The position numbers were made by a program, and so were the translations under genes. From NCBI RefSeq assembly GCF_001956295.1, contig NZ_MRTD01000010.1:1-64000 (forward strand): DNA of 64,000 nucleotides. Reading direction: 5' to 3'. Under the pieces are notes generated by a model that was given only the letters and a program-made list of their open reading frames with translations, made no database searches and had not been told where the DNA came from. Shown here piece after piece: positions 19,128-28,100 of the stretch (position 1 is its first letter; each line of letters opens with the position of its first letter). The stretch comes from Paenibacillus sp. FSL A5-0031 (lineage in GTDB: Bacteria > Bacillota > Bacilli > Paenibacillales > Paenibacillaceae).

Positions 19128-20141
19128 TTGAAACGAGTCCAGAAGCCAAAATGGTCTTTTGTCGTGCTGCGCGGCGCTGACAAAACCGTTAAACAGTTTC
19201 ACGTTTCAAAGCGATCGGTCTTTGCCGCTCCAACGGCGGTAGTAATAGCGGTTACGGGCTGTATTGCTGGGCTTCAAATAAAGTCGGCCTATGAAATGAA
19301 CCAACTGGAAGAACAGATGTCACAACAAGACGAACTATTTGCCCAAACCGTTTCCGATAAAAACGAAGCTATTGTCTCGCTGCAGCAAGAGATAATCGTA
19401 TTGTCAGAGCAAGCAAATGAAATGAAAGAGAAAATCGATGATCTGCAGGAGCTCGAATTAAAGCTGAAGCAATTTATCGCAAACTATGGCAGTAAACTTG
19501 AAACCTCTACCTATCTGACGCCGATAGACAAAAGTGAGACAACTGTAAAAATTCTATCCGATACTCCCTCATCAGGAAATCGGAGCTTTAACGATTCGAA
19601 GCAAAGCAAACAGTTTGTTTTGCTCGCACAAGAAACAGGACTTCATCTCGCCGATTTGCAGCGGATGGTCGAGACGATGGAGGATTCATTAACGTTGACG
19701 CTGCAGCTCGCTCAAGCGACGCGAGTCTCCGTCGATGCTTATCCTTCCGGATGGCCGACACGCTCCAAAATGCTGACCTCTGGATTTGGTTATCGAAGAG
19801 ATCCTTTTACTGGACGAACGGCTTTCCACGCTGGACTAGACATCACTGGCAAGCTAGGAGATCCCATATTTAGCGCAGCAGACGGCACTGTATCGGACAC
19901 TGGCTTCAATAACTCACTGGGCAAGTATATTATCATTGATCATCTCGGAGGCCTGCAAAGCGCCTATATGCACTTAAAGGAAATCGAAGCGAAAGAAGGC
20001 GACATCGTCGTCCGAGGCGAAAAGATTGGTTTGCTCGGATCGAGCGGCAGAAGCACTGGCCCGCATTTGCATTTTCAAATTATGCAGAAAAACGAGCCTG
20101 TTAACCCTTTACCATTTTTATCATTAATAAAGGAGGATTAA
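19128..20141 (+). CDS. Membrane-anchored M23 (LytM) peptidase
   Basis: The 337-residue protein has a short cytoplasmic N-terminus, one membrane helix (about 30-48), a coiled coil (about 55-115), a linker and a C-terminal M23 domain (about 215-335). The zinc and catalytic residues are complete: FHAGLDI (His and Asp), and HLHFQI for the third ligand, with GFGYRRDPFTGR before them. It should cleave peptidoglycan cross-bridges or stem peptides outside the membrane, or bind them. The start is TTG at 19128, 7 nt after GGAG; no ATG fits. Its stop shares one base with the bactofilin start, so the two are translationally coupled. Bactofilin-M23 pairs are known to control cell shape in other bacteria. 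Confidence 0.92.
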   Translation: MKRVQKPKWSFVVLRGADKTVKQFHVSKRSVFAAPTAVVIAVTGCIAGLQIKSAYEMNQLEEQMSQQDELFAQTVSDKNEAIVSLQQEIIVLSEQANEMKEKIDDLQELELKLKQFIANYGSKLETSTYLTPIDKSETTVKILSDTPSSGNRSFNDSKQSKQFVLLAQETGLHLADLQRMVETMEDSLTLTLQLAQATRVSVDAYPSGWPTRSKMLTSGFGYRRDPFTGRTAFHAGLDITGKLGDPIFSAADGTVSDTGFNNSLGKYIIIDHLGGLQSAYMHLKEIEAKEGDIVVRGEKIGLLGSSGRSTGPHLHFQIMQKNEPVNPLPFLSLIKED

Positions 20142-20593
20142 TGTTTATGTTCAAGGACCATAAGCGGCTGGCAGCCACTGATACATTAATTGGCCAAGGC
20201 ACGATAAGCGAGGGCCGGCTAATTTGTGAAGCAAGTCTTCGCATTGAAGGGGAGCACCGAGGCGATATCGAATGCAAAGCTGACGTCATCATTGGAGAAT
20301 GTGGTCTTGCTCGCTCGAATATTACGGCGCGTGATATTACCATTGCAGGAAAGGTTTTCGGAGATATTGTCACCAAGGGGAGGCTGATCATTACTTCCTC
20401 CGGCACGTTAACGGGGGCAATTACAACCCAAACACTGATCATTCAAGATGGCGGCAAGTTGAATGGCAACTGCTACATGGAGCAAGCAGCTGACAGCAAA
20501 AATCGTGTGCCAGCAGAATCCGATCCACCACACATCATCGGTAAAGAAGCAGTAATTAAAGAATCCAAAGAGAAATCTCGCCAAGCAGGATAA
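20141..20593 (+). CDS. Bactofilin (polymer-forming cytoskeletal protein)
   Basis: The 150-residue cytoplasmic protein has a short N-tail, a right-handed beta-helix core (about 15-110) and a polar C-tail. The repeated hydrophobic-Gly pattern is clear: GTISEGRLICEASLRIEG, GDIECKADVIIGE, ARDITIAGKVFGDI, GRLIITSSGTLTGAI and LIIQDGGKLNGNCYME. Bactofilins self-assemble into filaments on the membrane and position cell-wall enzymes; the coupled M23 peptidase is the likely client. AGGAGG sits 4 nt before the ATG at 20141 and 10 nt before a second in-frame ATG at 20147, so either could be used. Confidence 0.93.
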   Translation: MFMFKDHKRLAATDTLIGQGTISEGRLICEASLRIEGEHRGDIECKADVIIGECGLARSNITARDITIAGKVFGDIVTKGRLIITSSGTLTGAITTQTLIIQDGGKLNGNCYMEQAADSKNRVPAESDPPHIIGKEAVIKESKEKSRQAG

Positions 20594-20599
20594 TACAGC

Positions 20600-20662
20600 A
20601 AAAAAGCCGTTCTACACGTGCATGTCTTCCGAAGAAGCAGCATGTATAGAAACGGCTTTTTT
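20600..20662. terminator. Bidirectional terminator between convergent genes
   Basis: AAAAAAGCCGTT (20600-20611) pairs with AACGGCTTTTTT (20651-20662), with an extra inner stem. It serves the bactofilin gene on the plus strand and the ABC permease on the minus strand. Confidence 0.88.
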
Positions 20663-20676
20663 CATTCATCTAAAGT

Positions 20677-21471
20677 CTAAGCTGCAACATCGCGTTTCTT
20701 AAAGGTATACCATGTAATAGCGATGAAAAGTGCATAATAAACACCGAGCACCACAAGCGAAAAGCCTAAGGTCATGCCCTCTCTCATCGGATTTCCATCC
20801 AAGTATTGCGTTAGATTCAAATGAATAAACAATAGATAATCGATCCAATTGTAATCGAGCATCGCAATTAAACCAATAAAGCTGTTCACGCCTAGAAGAA
20901 GAAACAATGCCATACCAATTGCTAAACCGCTGCTGCGGAATACAGTAGAGAGCATGAACGCAAGCGTTACGGTAACAACAAGCGAAATTAACGTTAAGCC
21001 ATAATACTTAAGCATATACGAAAATGGATTCGTTCCTTCATCTCCAACGAAGGTTGGCTTTATATCCGGCGACGCATTAATGCCGAAGCAAATCCAGTTC
21101 ACGAAAATCGTCGTAGCAAACAGTACAATAGCAAGCAAAAGAGCGAATATCATGATCGAAATATATTTAGACAACAATATTTTCGAGCGTGACCATGGTC
21201 TGATAAGCAGAAGCTTGATGGTGCCACTCGTAAACTCCTCAGCAACGCCGCCAGCAGCGATTACTACGGTAAAGATCGTAACGAGCAGAAACAAAATGGA
21301 GGATTCCATAAAAGCAACATCCCACATCGAAGCATCTCTTCCGCCGAATATTACCCATAAAATAGAAATAGCCAGAACTAACAAAACCAATATACCGGTC
21401 ATCACCCATGTGCGAGGACGACGGTAAATTTTCATATTCTCATTTTGAATAAGCGGCAAAAAATTACCCAA
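20677..21471 (-). CDS. ABC-2 type exporter permease
   Basis: The 264-residue membrane protein has six helices. A first helix sits at about 22-44, then the segment GGVAEEFTSGTIKLLLIRPWSRSKILLSKY, broken here as GGVAEEFTSGTIK and LLIRPWSRSKILL, marks ABC-2 permeases of bacitracin/lantibiotic-type exporters. It pairs with the ATPase gene upstream, overlapping it by 8 nt. The start is TTG at 21471, preceded by GGAGGGG at 6 nt. Substrate unknown; such pairs can export peptides or confer antibiotic resistance. Confidence 0.88.
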   Translation of the reverse strand: MGNFLPLIQNENMKIYRRPRTWVMTGILVLLVLAISILWVIFGGRDASMWDVAFMESSILFLLVTIFTVVIAAGGVAEEFTSGTIKLLLIRPWSRSKILLSKYISIMIFALLLAIVLFATTIFVNWICFGINASPDIKPTFVGDEGTNPFSYMLKYYGLTLISLVVTVTLAFMLSTVFRSSGLAIGMALFLLLGVNSFIGLIAMLDYNWIDYLLFIHLNLTQYLDGNPMREGMTLGFSLVVLGVYYALFIAITWYTFKKRDVAA

Positions 21472-22384
21472 TTCGTTCCCCTCCTGTCACTTCTAAAAAT
21501 TGGTCTTCAAGTGTCTTAACCTGTACGCGAATGCCATAAACCTTGATTCCAGCATGAACGAGAGATGCATTAATGGCAGCTGTGTTTTCCTTATCTGTTT
21601 CAACCGCTATGGCATCTTTGCCTTCAAGCACAGCAGTAAAGCCAGATGTGAACAGCACATCCATCGCTGCCTGCTGACTGTCCACTTCAATAACAACACG
21701 GTTATGTACTTTAGCTGCATGCTCACCCTTAATGGTTCGCACGTCTATGAGCTTGCCATTTTGAATGATCGCAACACGATCACACATAAGCTCCATTTCA
21801 GATAATAAGTGGCTCGAAACAAATACAGCAATACCTTCTTCTTTGGAAAGCATGCGCAAATAATCACGAAGCTCTCTTATCCCTGCCGGATCCAAGCCAT
21901 TCGTAGGTTCATCCAAAATAAGCAGCTGAGGCTTATGCAAAATAGCCTGTGCTACGCCAAGCCGCTGCCGCATGCCGAGCGAATAGGTTTTCACCTTATC
22001 CCGAATTCGTCCTTCAAGACCAACAAGCTTAACAACCTCATGAACACGATGCTCTGTGATGCCTGGAATCATTCGTGCATAATGAATTAAATTATCATAG
22101 CCGCTCAAGTATTTGTACATTTCAGGATTCTCAACAATCGCTCCAACATGGCGAATTGCTTTTTCGTATTCCTTCGTAATGCTATGTCCTCCAATAGTGA
22201 TTTCACCATCTGTGAGCGACATTAAGCCAACCATCATTCGAATTGTAGTGGTTTTACCCGAGCCGTTGGGACCAAGGAAACCAAATACTTCCCCAAGCGG
22301 GATATCAAGCGTTAAGCGATCAATAATCGTTCTGCCGCCGATTTTTTTGGTTACATTTTTTAATTTAACAATAGGCTGATCCAT
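21464..22384 (-). CDS. ABC exporter ATPase (BcrA/CcmA-like)
   Basis: The 306-residue protein has an ABC domain (about 5-220) with Walker A GPNGSGKTTT, Q-loop IVENPEMY, signature YSLGMRQRLGVA, Walker B QLLILDEPTNGLDP and H-loop VSSHLL. A 75-residue C-terminal domain (about 230-306), typical of drug/peptide exporter ATPases, follows. It powers the coupled permease. AAGGAGGAG is 9 nt before the ATG. No two-component system or immunity gene is next to it, so the substrate is open. Confidence 0.9.
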   Translation of the reverse strand: MDQPIVKLKNVTKKIGGRTIIDRLTLDIPLGEVFGFLGPNGSGKTTTIRMMVGLMSLTDGEITIGGHSITKEYEKAIRHVGAIVENPEMYKYLSGYDNLIHYARMIPGITEHRVHEVVKLVGLEGRIRDKVKTYSLGMRQRLGVAQAILHKPQLLILDEPTNGLDPAGIRELRDYLRMLSKEEGIAVFVSSHLLSEMELMCDRVAIIQNGKLIDVRTIKGEHAAKVHNRVVIEVDSQQAAMDVLFTSGFTAVLEGKDAIAVETDKENTAAINASLVHAGIKVYGIRVQVKTLEDQFLEVTGGERIG

Positions 22385-22452
22385 ATTTGTGCTCCTCCTT
22401 CAAAAATCCAAATCCTATTCATTATAAACGATTAAGGAAACAATTGGTAGTT

Positions 22453-22500
22453 TACAAAAAAATACACCTCCACTCTACAGTTAAACTGTAGGGCAGAGGC
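22453..22500 (-). terminator. Terminator overlapping the stop codon of the zinc-ribbon-like gene
   Basis: On the minus strand CTACAGTT pairs with AACTGTAG inside an outer CCTC/GAGG stem, followed by a run of T (22453-22459). The left half includes the last codons and TAA of the gene. Confidence 0.75.
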
Positions 22501-22768
22501 TCTCATTATCATTTGTGCGATAGGGCTGTATAACATGTTCGGCAACTTTCGCATCTGCACGAAGGAACATTTTATAGTCATAGTTACTGGTCTTACCCGG
22601 CGATCCTACTATAGCATCCAGCCTATCCTGCTCCACGCTGCATGTTAAGCAATAACCCATTGGATGTACCACTCGGAAAAATCCTGTTCGAAACAAAATA
22701 TCTGCTTCAGGACTTAAAAGCATCTCCCCGCAACTAACACAATAAAAACGGTCCTTTGAACATATCAT
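22481..22768 (-). CDS. Small zinc-ribbon-like protein, function unknown
   Basis: I do not recognise the family. The 95-residue protein has two CxxC pairs, FYCVSCGE (near residue 10) and GYCLTCSV (near 40), about 29 residues apart, which suggests one structural zinc site. The rest is soluble and polar, and no membrane segment is present. A longer frame starts at 22831. The purine-rich GAGGGAG lies 11 nt before the ATG at 22768, and the CxxC region follows directly, so the shorter form is preferred, without certainty. It is a single gene with its own terminator, between an ABC exporter and the bifunctional guanylyltransferase gene. Confidence 0.6.
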   Translation of the reverse strand: MICSKDRFYCVSCGEMLLSPEADILFRTGFFRVVHPMGYCLTCSVEQDRLDAIVGSPGKTSNYDYKMFLRADAKVAEHVIQPYRTNDNESLCPTV

Positions 22769-22902
22769 TCGATAGATCGCTCCCTCTCTCTTTCGTAATG
22801 ATTGTATCAACCTCAACATTAAAAACGGCATTAAGCGTTAAATGGCAGAAGTTCTATCATAACGTCGATTGCAATCCATCCCAAACATGCTTTAACAGCA
22901 TA

Positions 22903-24285
22903 TTATACACTATTTAATTGACTAGTGATTTCATCCCATGTCGTTCCAAGCCTTATAATGTCATCCTCATTAATCTGTTTGCCTGTTTGAACCTCAATTA
23001 GCTCAACGTCCGTAATTGCCCGCAGGCTGTGCCTCGTTCTCTCCGGAATCGATACGGTATCGCCTGGTTCAACATGACGGTACAGATCATCCAGAATTAG
23101 CACTCCCTCTCCGGAGATAATGGTCCACGCTTCTCTTCGCTTAAAATGCATTTGATAGCTTATATTTTGGCCAGCTGCAACAAAAACCCGCTTAGTAACA
23201 CAATGAGTTCCTGATGACAAGACAACGGAATCAACAATCTTGGAATGCCCCCACCTGCGCTCCTCATACTTTGGACGCTCATTCATGAGCTTAAGCTTCG
23301 CATCGAGCTCATTACTCGCATTTTTGCTAGTAACCAAAATGCCGTCGGGACTTGCCGCAACAATCACATTCGTAAGCCCAATAATGGAGATAGGAATGTC
23401 CAGCTCATTAATGAGCTGGGATTGCTCGCTGTCATCCGATATTTCGCCCATGCCTAGTCGTTCAAAGGCCAGCTCCTCGGATAACGTTTTCCATGTGCCA
23501 AGATCTTTCCACTCACCGTCGTAACAGATAACTGAACGAGAGGTTTCTTTTTGTGATACTTCAATTTCGAAACTTGATTTAGGAATTTTCGTATATTGTT
23601 TATATAATTCGTCATAATGGATAGGCAGCCTGCGATTCATGAGCAAAGTAATCATATAATCAAGCTTGAAAGCGTAAATACCGCTATTCCATAACGCTCC
23701 GCCTTTTATTAATTGATTAGCTTCAGCCTCATACGGTTTCTCTTTGAATGAATGTACTCTACGTTCATAGCTATCATCATCATTGCTGTGCCGATTGGAT
23801 TCTGGAACGATATATCCATATTGCTCTGACGGATAACTTGGCTTAGTCCCAACCATAAGCAGCTCAGATTTGCTTTCTCTGATCAACTTTGGAAGTCCTC
23901 TTATACATGAGAAAAAATCACAGCTTACATAAGCATCAACTGGTATGACAATGACCGTTTCATTTAAAGATACGCCCGCGATTGAATACAAATAAGCAGC
24001 GGATAACGCTATCGCTGGAAACGTGTCACGCTGCTCAGGCTCAATGATAAGCGGTGCTTTTACACCAACCTGTCTTTGTAAAATCTCCACCTGCTCACGG
24101 CAAGTCGAAATGCGAGTATGCTCCTGCAAATCCGACTCTTCCAACTGGCGCCATATACGCTGCAGCATTGATTCCATGCCGCCGTTTGGACTCTCCAGTA
24201 CAGTTAAATATTGTTTTGCTCGACTACTATTCGACAAAGGCCATAATCTCTTTCCAGATCCGCCTGATAACAAAATAATTTTCAA
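22903..24285 (-). CDS. Mannose-1-phosphate guanylyltransferase with C-terminal cupin (type II PMI-GMP-like)
   Basis: The 460-residue protein has an N-terminal nucleotidyltransferase (about 1-290), with LLSGGSGKRLWPLSN, KQYL, EPEQRDTFPAIALSA, VIPVDAYV and ALWNSGIYAFK. A C-terminal cupin (about 345-450) follows, with YQMHFKRREAWTIISGEG and PGDTVSIPERTRHSL. Enzymes with this layout form GDP-mannose, and some also isomerise fructose-6-phosphate to mannose-6-phosphate. The start is TTG at 24285, 7 nt after GGGGG. It is the second GDP-mannose enzyme in the window and has typical host composition, unlike the manC in the AT-rich island, so it probably belongs to the core genome. Next to it on the same strand is the PilZ gene. 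Confidence 0.86.
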   Translation of the reverse strand: MKIILLSGGSGKRLWPLSNSSRAKQYLTVLESPNGGMESMLQRIWRQLEESDLQEHTRISTCREQVEILQRQVGVKAPLIIEPEQRDTFPAIALSAAYLYSIAGVSLNETVIVIPVDAYVSCDFFSCIRGLPKLIRESKSELLMVGTKPSYPSEQYGYIVPESNRHSNDDDSYERRVHSFKEKPYEAEANQLIKGGALWNSGIYAFKLDYMITLLMNRRLPIHYDELYKQYTKIPKSSFEIEVSQKETSRSVICYDGEWKDLGTWKTLSEELAFERLGMGEISDDSEQSQLINELDIPISIIGLTNVIVAASPDGILVTSKNASNELDAKLKLMNERPKYEERRWGHSKIVDSVVLSSGTHCVTKRVFVAAGQNISYQMHFKRREAWTIISGEGVLILDDLYRHVEPGDTVSIPERTRHSLRAITDVELIEVQTGKQINEDDIIRLGTTWDEITSQLNSV

Positions 24286-24335
24286 AGCATGTCCCCCTTC
24301 TAAGTTGTTATTGAATTCTACTTCCTATCAGATCG

Positions 24336-24776
24336 TTAACTACTGTAATACAGCCGTTTTGTATTCAATAATCTGCTGTATAAATAATGAATTTTTTTCT
24401 GCTGTGGCTGACTTTCTAATATTTCTTGATTCATGACACCAATAATAAGAGAGCGAAGTGTATTCGAGCATTCAAATAACACGCCATGAGCGAATTGATT
24501 ATCTTGTTTCAAATTCCAAACGATCCGACCGCGAATCATAATCTGTACATTCGAAATCGTCATTCGAAATTCAACAAGATAATTGGATTGAATCGGTAAT
24601 TGCAAGCCGGATAAGAAGCATAAACCATTTTGGCTTAAATTAAGTAGAAGTACTGTAGTCGTAGATGGCGTCAACAATTGTCCATCTTTACTAATTAGCC
24701 GCAGCTCTGCCTTAACGCCCTCTGTGAAGCGTAGCCTAATGTGGTTGCGCGAGGCATCATTTGAATTCATCGCCAT
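24336..24776 (-). CDS. PilZ domain protein (probable cyclic-di-GMP receptor)
   Basis: The 146-residue cytoplasmic protein is a single PilZ domain (about 8-120) with a basic C-tail. Both ligand-binding motifs are there: RxxxR as RNHIR near the N-terminus and the [D/N]xSxxG motif as NLSQNG in the middle, followed by the usual RGRIVW strand. It should bind cyclic di-GMP and act on an unknown partner. The frame reaches to 24812, but GGAGG at 8 nt before the ATG at 24776 sets the start. It is 50 nt upstream of the guanylyltransferase gene, possibly cotranscribed, which would link polysaccharide synthesis to cyclic di-GMP. That link is inference. Confidence 0.85.
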   Translation of the reverse strand: MAMNSNDASRNHIRLRFTEGVKAELRLISKDGQLLTPSTTTVLLLNLSQNGLCFLSGLQLPIQSNYLVEFRMTISNVQIMIRGRIVWNLKQDNQFAHGVLFECSNTLRSLIIGVMNQEILESQPQQKKIHYLYSRLLNTKRLYYSS

Positions 24777-25161
24777 GCTTAATACCTCCATCATACCTAA
24801 TAGCAATAACAATCCTTGTTACAGCTCAAATACTGGACTCCATTTCTATTAATGCCTATTCCTCTAGCAAGAAATCTATTTCAAGTACAGTGACGGCTGC
24901 GTCCCAAGCTCCCTCTCCGCTATCCATCTCTACTTTATCTCTTAACCTCTGACCAACTACATATAAATTACTAATAATGATAGATATATTAACATCATTA
25001 TACCCGAGTCCGCGGATGGAATATGTCGGTTAATGGGCGCGGCTTTCTTCTAATTTGGTGGCATTTTGTCGAAAAACAAAAGGGACTGTCGTCTGAAGTA
25101 ATGAAGCTACTTCAGGGACAGTCCCTTGACTCGTATATACGATTTATAAAATAAGTCTGAA
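24777..25161 (-). other. Leader/spacer between gltB and the PilZ gene
   Basis: About 385 bp. The right end holds the gltB terminator. A TATAAT for the PilZ gene lies at 24997-25002 on the minus strand, without a convincing -35. Downstream of it, the PilZ leader contains an open stretch of over 50 codons without a normal start until a late ATG (last 23 codons, ending ...LEIDFLLEE). It looks protein-like but has no ribosome binding site. It may be a gene fragment. Confidence 0.4.
25070..25127 (-). terminator. Terminator of gltB
   Basis: AAGGGACTGTC (minus strand, from 25127) pairs with GACAGTCCCTT (to 25080), with a nested CTGAAGTA/TACTTCAG stem, followed by TTTTGTTTTT. Confidence 0.9.
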
Positions 25162-28100
25162 TTACTTGCCGCCTGCGCGTGCAAGCTCTTTCTTGTTCGC
25201 TTCGAACGCTGCAAGAAGTGCCGCTTCGCCCACTAAGCCTGTATCTTCAACCTTGCGGATCTGTTCAAGCATACGCTTGTAGTCCTTAGGAATAACTTTA
25301 ACGAATTTCGAAAGCGATGCTTCCCAATCATTCAATAGACGGGTACCAATCGCACTCTCTGTATACTTAACATGTGATTCAATCAAACCACGAAGTTCAG
25401 CAACATCTACAGAGTCCTCTAGGCGCTCCAGCAATACCATCTCCAGATTGCAATGATTGTAGAAATCGCCTTTCTCATCGTAGATATAAGCGACTCCGCC
25501 AGACATGCCTGCCGCAAAGTTACGACCTGTGAGACCAAGAATAACGACGCGCCCGCCTGTCATATACTCACAGCCATGATCGCCGACACCTTCTACAACT
25601 ACATTTGCGCCACTGTTCCGAACAGCGAAGCGTTCGCCAGCTGCTCCGCGGATATAGGCTTGACCGCTAGTAGCACCATACAGCGCTGTGTTACCGATAA
25701 TAACATTGTCCTCAGCCACAAAAGTTGCCTTTGGTGACGGTGCTACAATGATTTTACCGCCGGATAGCCCTTTTCCTACATAGTCATTCGAATCGCCTTC
25801 GATTGACAACGTGATTCCTTTTGGCACGAATGCACCAAAACTTTGGCCAGCCGTTCCGACAAAATGGTACGAAATCGTATCTTCCGGCAAACCTGCTGCA
25901 CCGTATTTACGCGTAACTTCGCTGCCAAGAATCGTACCAACAACACGGTTCGTGTTCAAAATTGGGAATGTTCCGCGCACGCGCTCGCCATTCTCTATCG
26001 CAGCCTTTGCAAGTGGAACGAGTTGCTGCATATCAAGCGACAATTCAAGACCATGGTTTTGCTCTTGAACATTGTAGCGAACTGCATCCTGTGGTAGATC
26101 AGCTTCGTACAGCAAGCCAGAGAGATCAATACCTTTTGCTTTGTAATGCTCAAGCAGCTGCTTCGTTTCCAAAATATCGACGCGTCCAACCATTTCTTGA
26201 ATGGTACGGAAACCGAGCTCTGCCATAATCTCACGCAGCTCTTCAGCAATGAAGCGCAGGTAGTTAACAACATGGCTAGGATCGCCCATAAATTTTTTGC
26301 GAAGCTCAGGATTTTGTGTTGCAACGCCTACTGGACAAGTATCCAATTGGCATACGCGCATCATGATGCAGCCTAGCACGATAAGCGGAGCCGTCGAGAA
26401 GCCATATTCTTCTGCTCCAAGCAGTACAGCAATCGCAACGTCACGGCCATTCATCATTTTGCCATCTGTTTCAAGAACGACACGGTCACGCAATTTATTT
26501 AGCATTAGCGTTTGATGTGTTTCTGCAAGACCAAGCTCCCACGGCAAACCTGCGTGACGAATCGAGCCCATTGGAGAAGCTCCAGTTCCGCCATCATAAC
26601 CGCTGACCATAATAACATCTGCGCGGCCTTTCGCAACGCCAGTCGCAATCGTACCAACGCCGACACCAGATACCAGCTTTACATTGATTCTTGCGCGTGG
26701 ATTAGCATTTTTCAAATCATGAACAAGCTCTGCCAAATCCTCAATAGAATAAATATCGTGATGCGGCGGCGGCGAGATCAGTCCTACGCCAGGCGTGGAA
26801 CCACGAACCTCAGCTACCCAAGGATATACTTTAAGGCCAGGCAATTGACCGCCTTCACCAGGCTTAGCGCCTTGAGCCATTTTAATTTGAATCTCATCTG
26901 CATTAACCAAGTAGTTGCTCGTTACGCCAAAACGTCCCGATGCTACTTGTTTAATCGCGCTGCGTCTGGAGTCGCCATTCGCATCTGGTATAAAGCGTGC
27001 TGGATCTTCTCCGCCTTCGCCCGTATTCGATTTGCCGCCTAGGCGGTTCATCGCAATAGCCAGACTCTCATGAGCTTCTTTACTGATTGAACCAAATGAC
27101 ATCGCACCTGTTTTGAAGCGTTTTACGATGGATTCAAGTGATTCAACTTCCTCAAGCGGAACGGCTTGACGGCCTTCCTTAAACTTGAGCAAAGAACGAA
27201 GCGTAAGATGTTTTTTGTCCTCGCCCTGTACAAGCGCAGAGAACTTTTTGTATAGCTTGTAGTCATTTGCACGAGAAGCCATTTGCAGCGTATGAATCGT
27301 TTGCGGCGTGAACAAATGGTCTTCGCCATCTTTACGCCACTGGTAATCACCGCCAGAGTCAAGCTCTTTCTCTCCGCCTTCTTGCTCAGCGAATGCGCGG
27401 TTATGGTGCTTCAACGTCTCTTCGGCAATAACATCTAGACCGATGCCGCCGATGCGGGACGGTGTCCATGTGAAGTACTCGTTAATCACATCTTCTTTCA
27501 AGCCGAGCGCTTCAAAAATTTGAGCACCACGGTAGGATTGAATGGTCGAGATACCCATTTTGGACAATATTTTAATAACGCCTTTAGTGGCTGCTTTAAT
27601 ATAGTTTTTCACTGCTTTATCATGCGATACGCCGCGAAGCAAACCTTGCTTAATCATGTCGTCAAGCGATTCAAATGCAAGATAAGGGTTAACTGCGCTT
27701 ACGCCGTAACCAAGCAGCAATGCATAGTGATGCACTTCACGAGGTTCGCCGGATTCCAGCAAAATAGCAACCTTCGTCCGTGTACCTTGGCGAATAAGAT
27801 GATGATGCAGTGCCGCTACTGCCAGCAAAGCTGGAATTGCTGCATTTTCCTTGTCGACGCCGCGATCGGAAAGAATAAGCAGATTATGTCCCTTCGCAAT
27901 AACACGATCAGCCGCTTCACACATTTGTGTAAGCGCAGCGCGCAAGCCCGTCTCACCTTCATTTGCAGGGAAGAAGATCGGGAGTGTAATGGAACGGAAG
28001 CCAGGACGGCGCACATGGCGCAGCTTGGCGAATTGCTCATTAGACAAAATAGGCGTATCCAATTTGATGTGTCGGCAGCTCTCTGGCTCTGGATTAAGCA

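Noticed and set aside
24777..25000. GGGACGCAGCC in the PilZ leader, reminiscent of a cyclic-di-GMP (GEMM) riboswitch core
   Set aside because: The GGCAAACC segment, the tetraloop-receptor and the AAAGCC continuation are missing; the match is too short.
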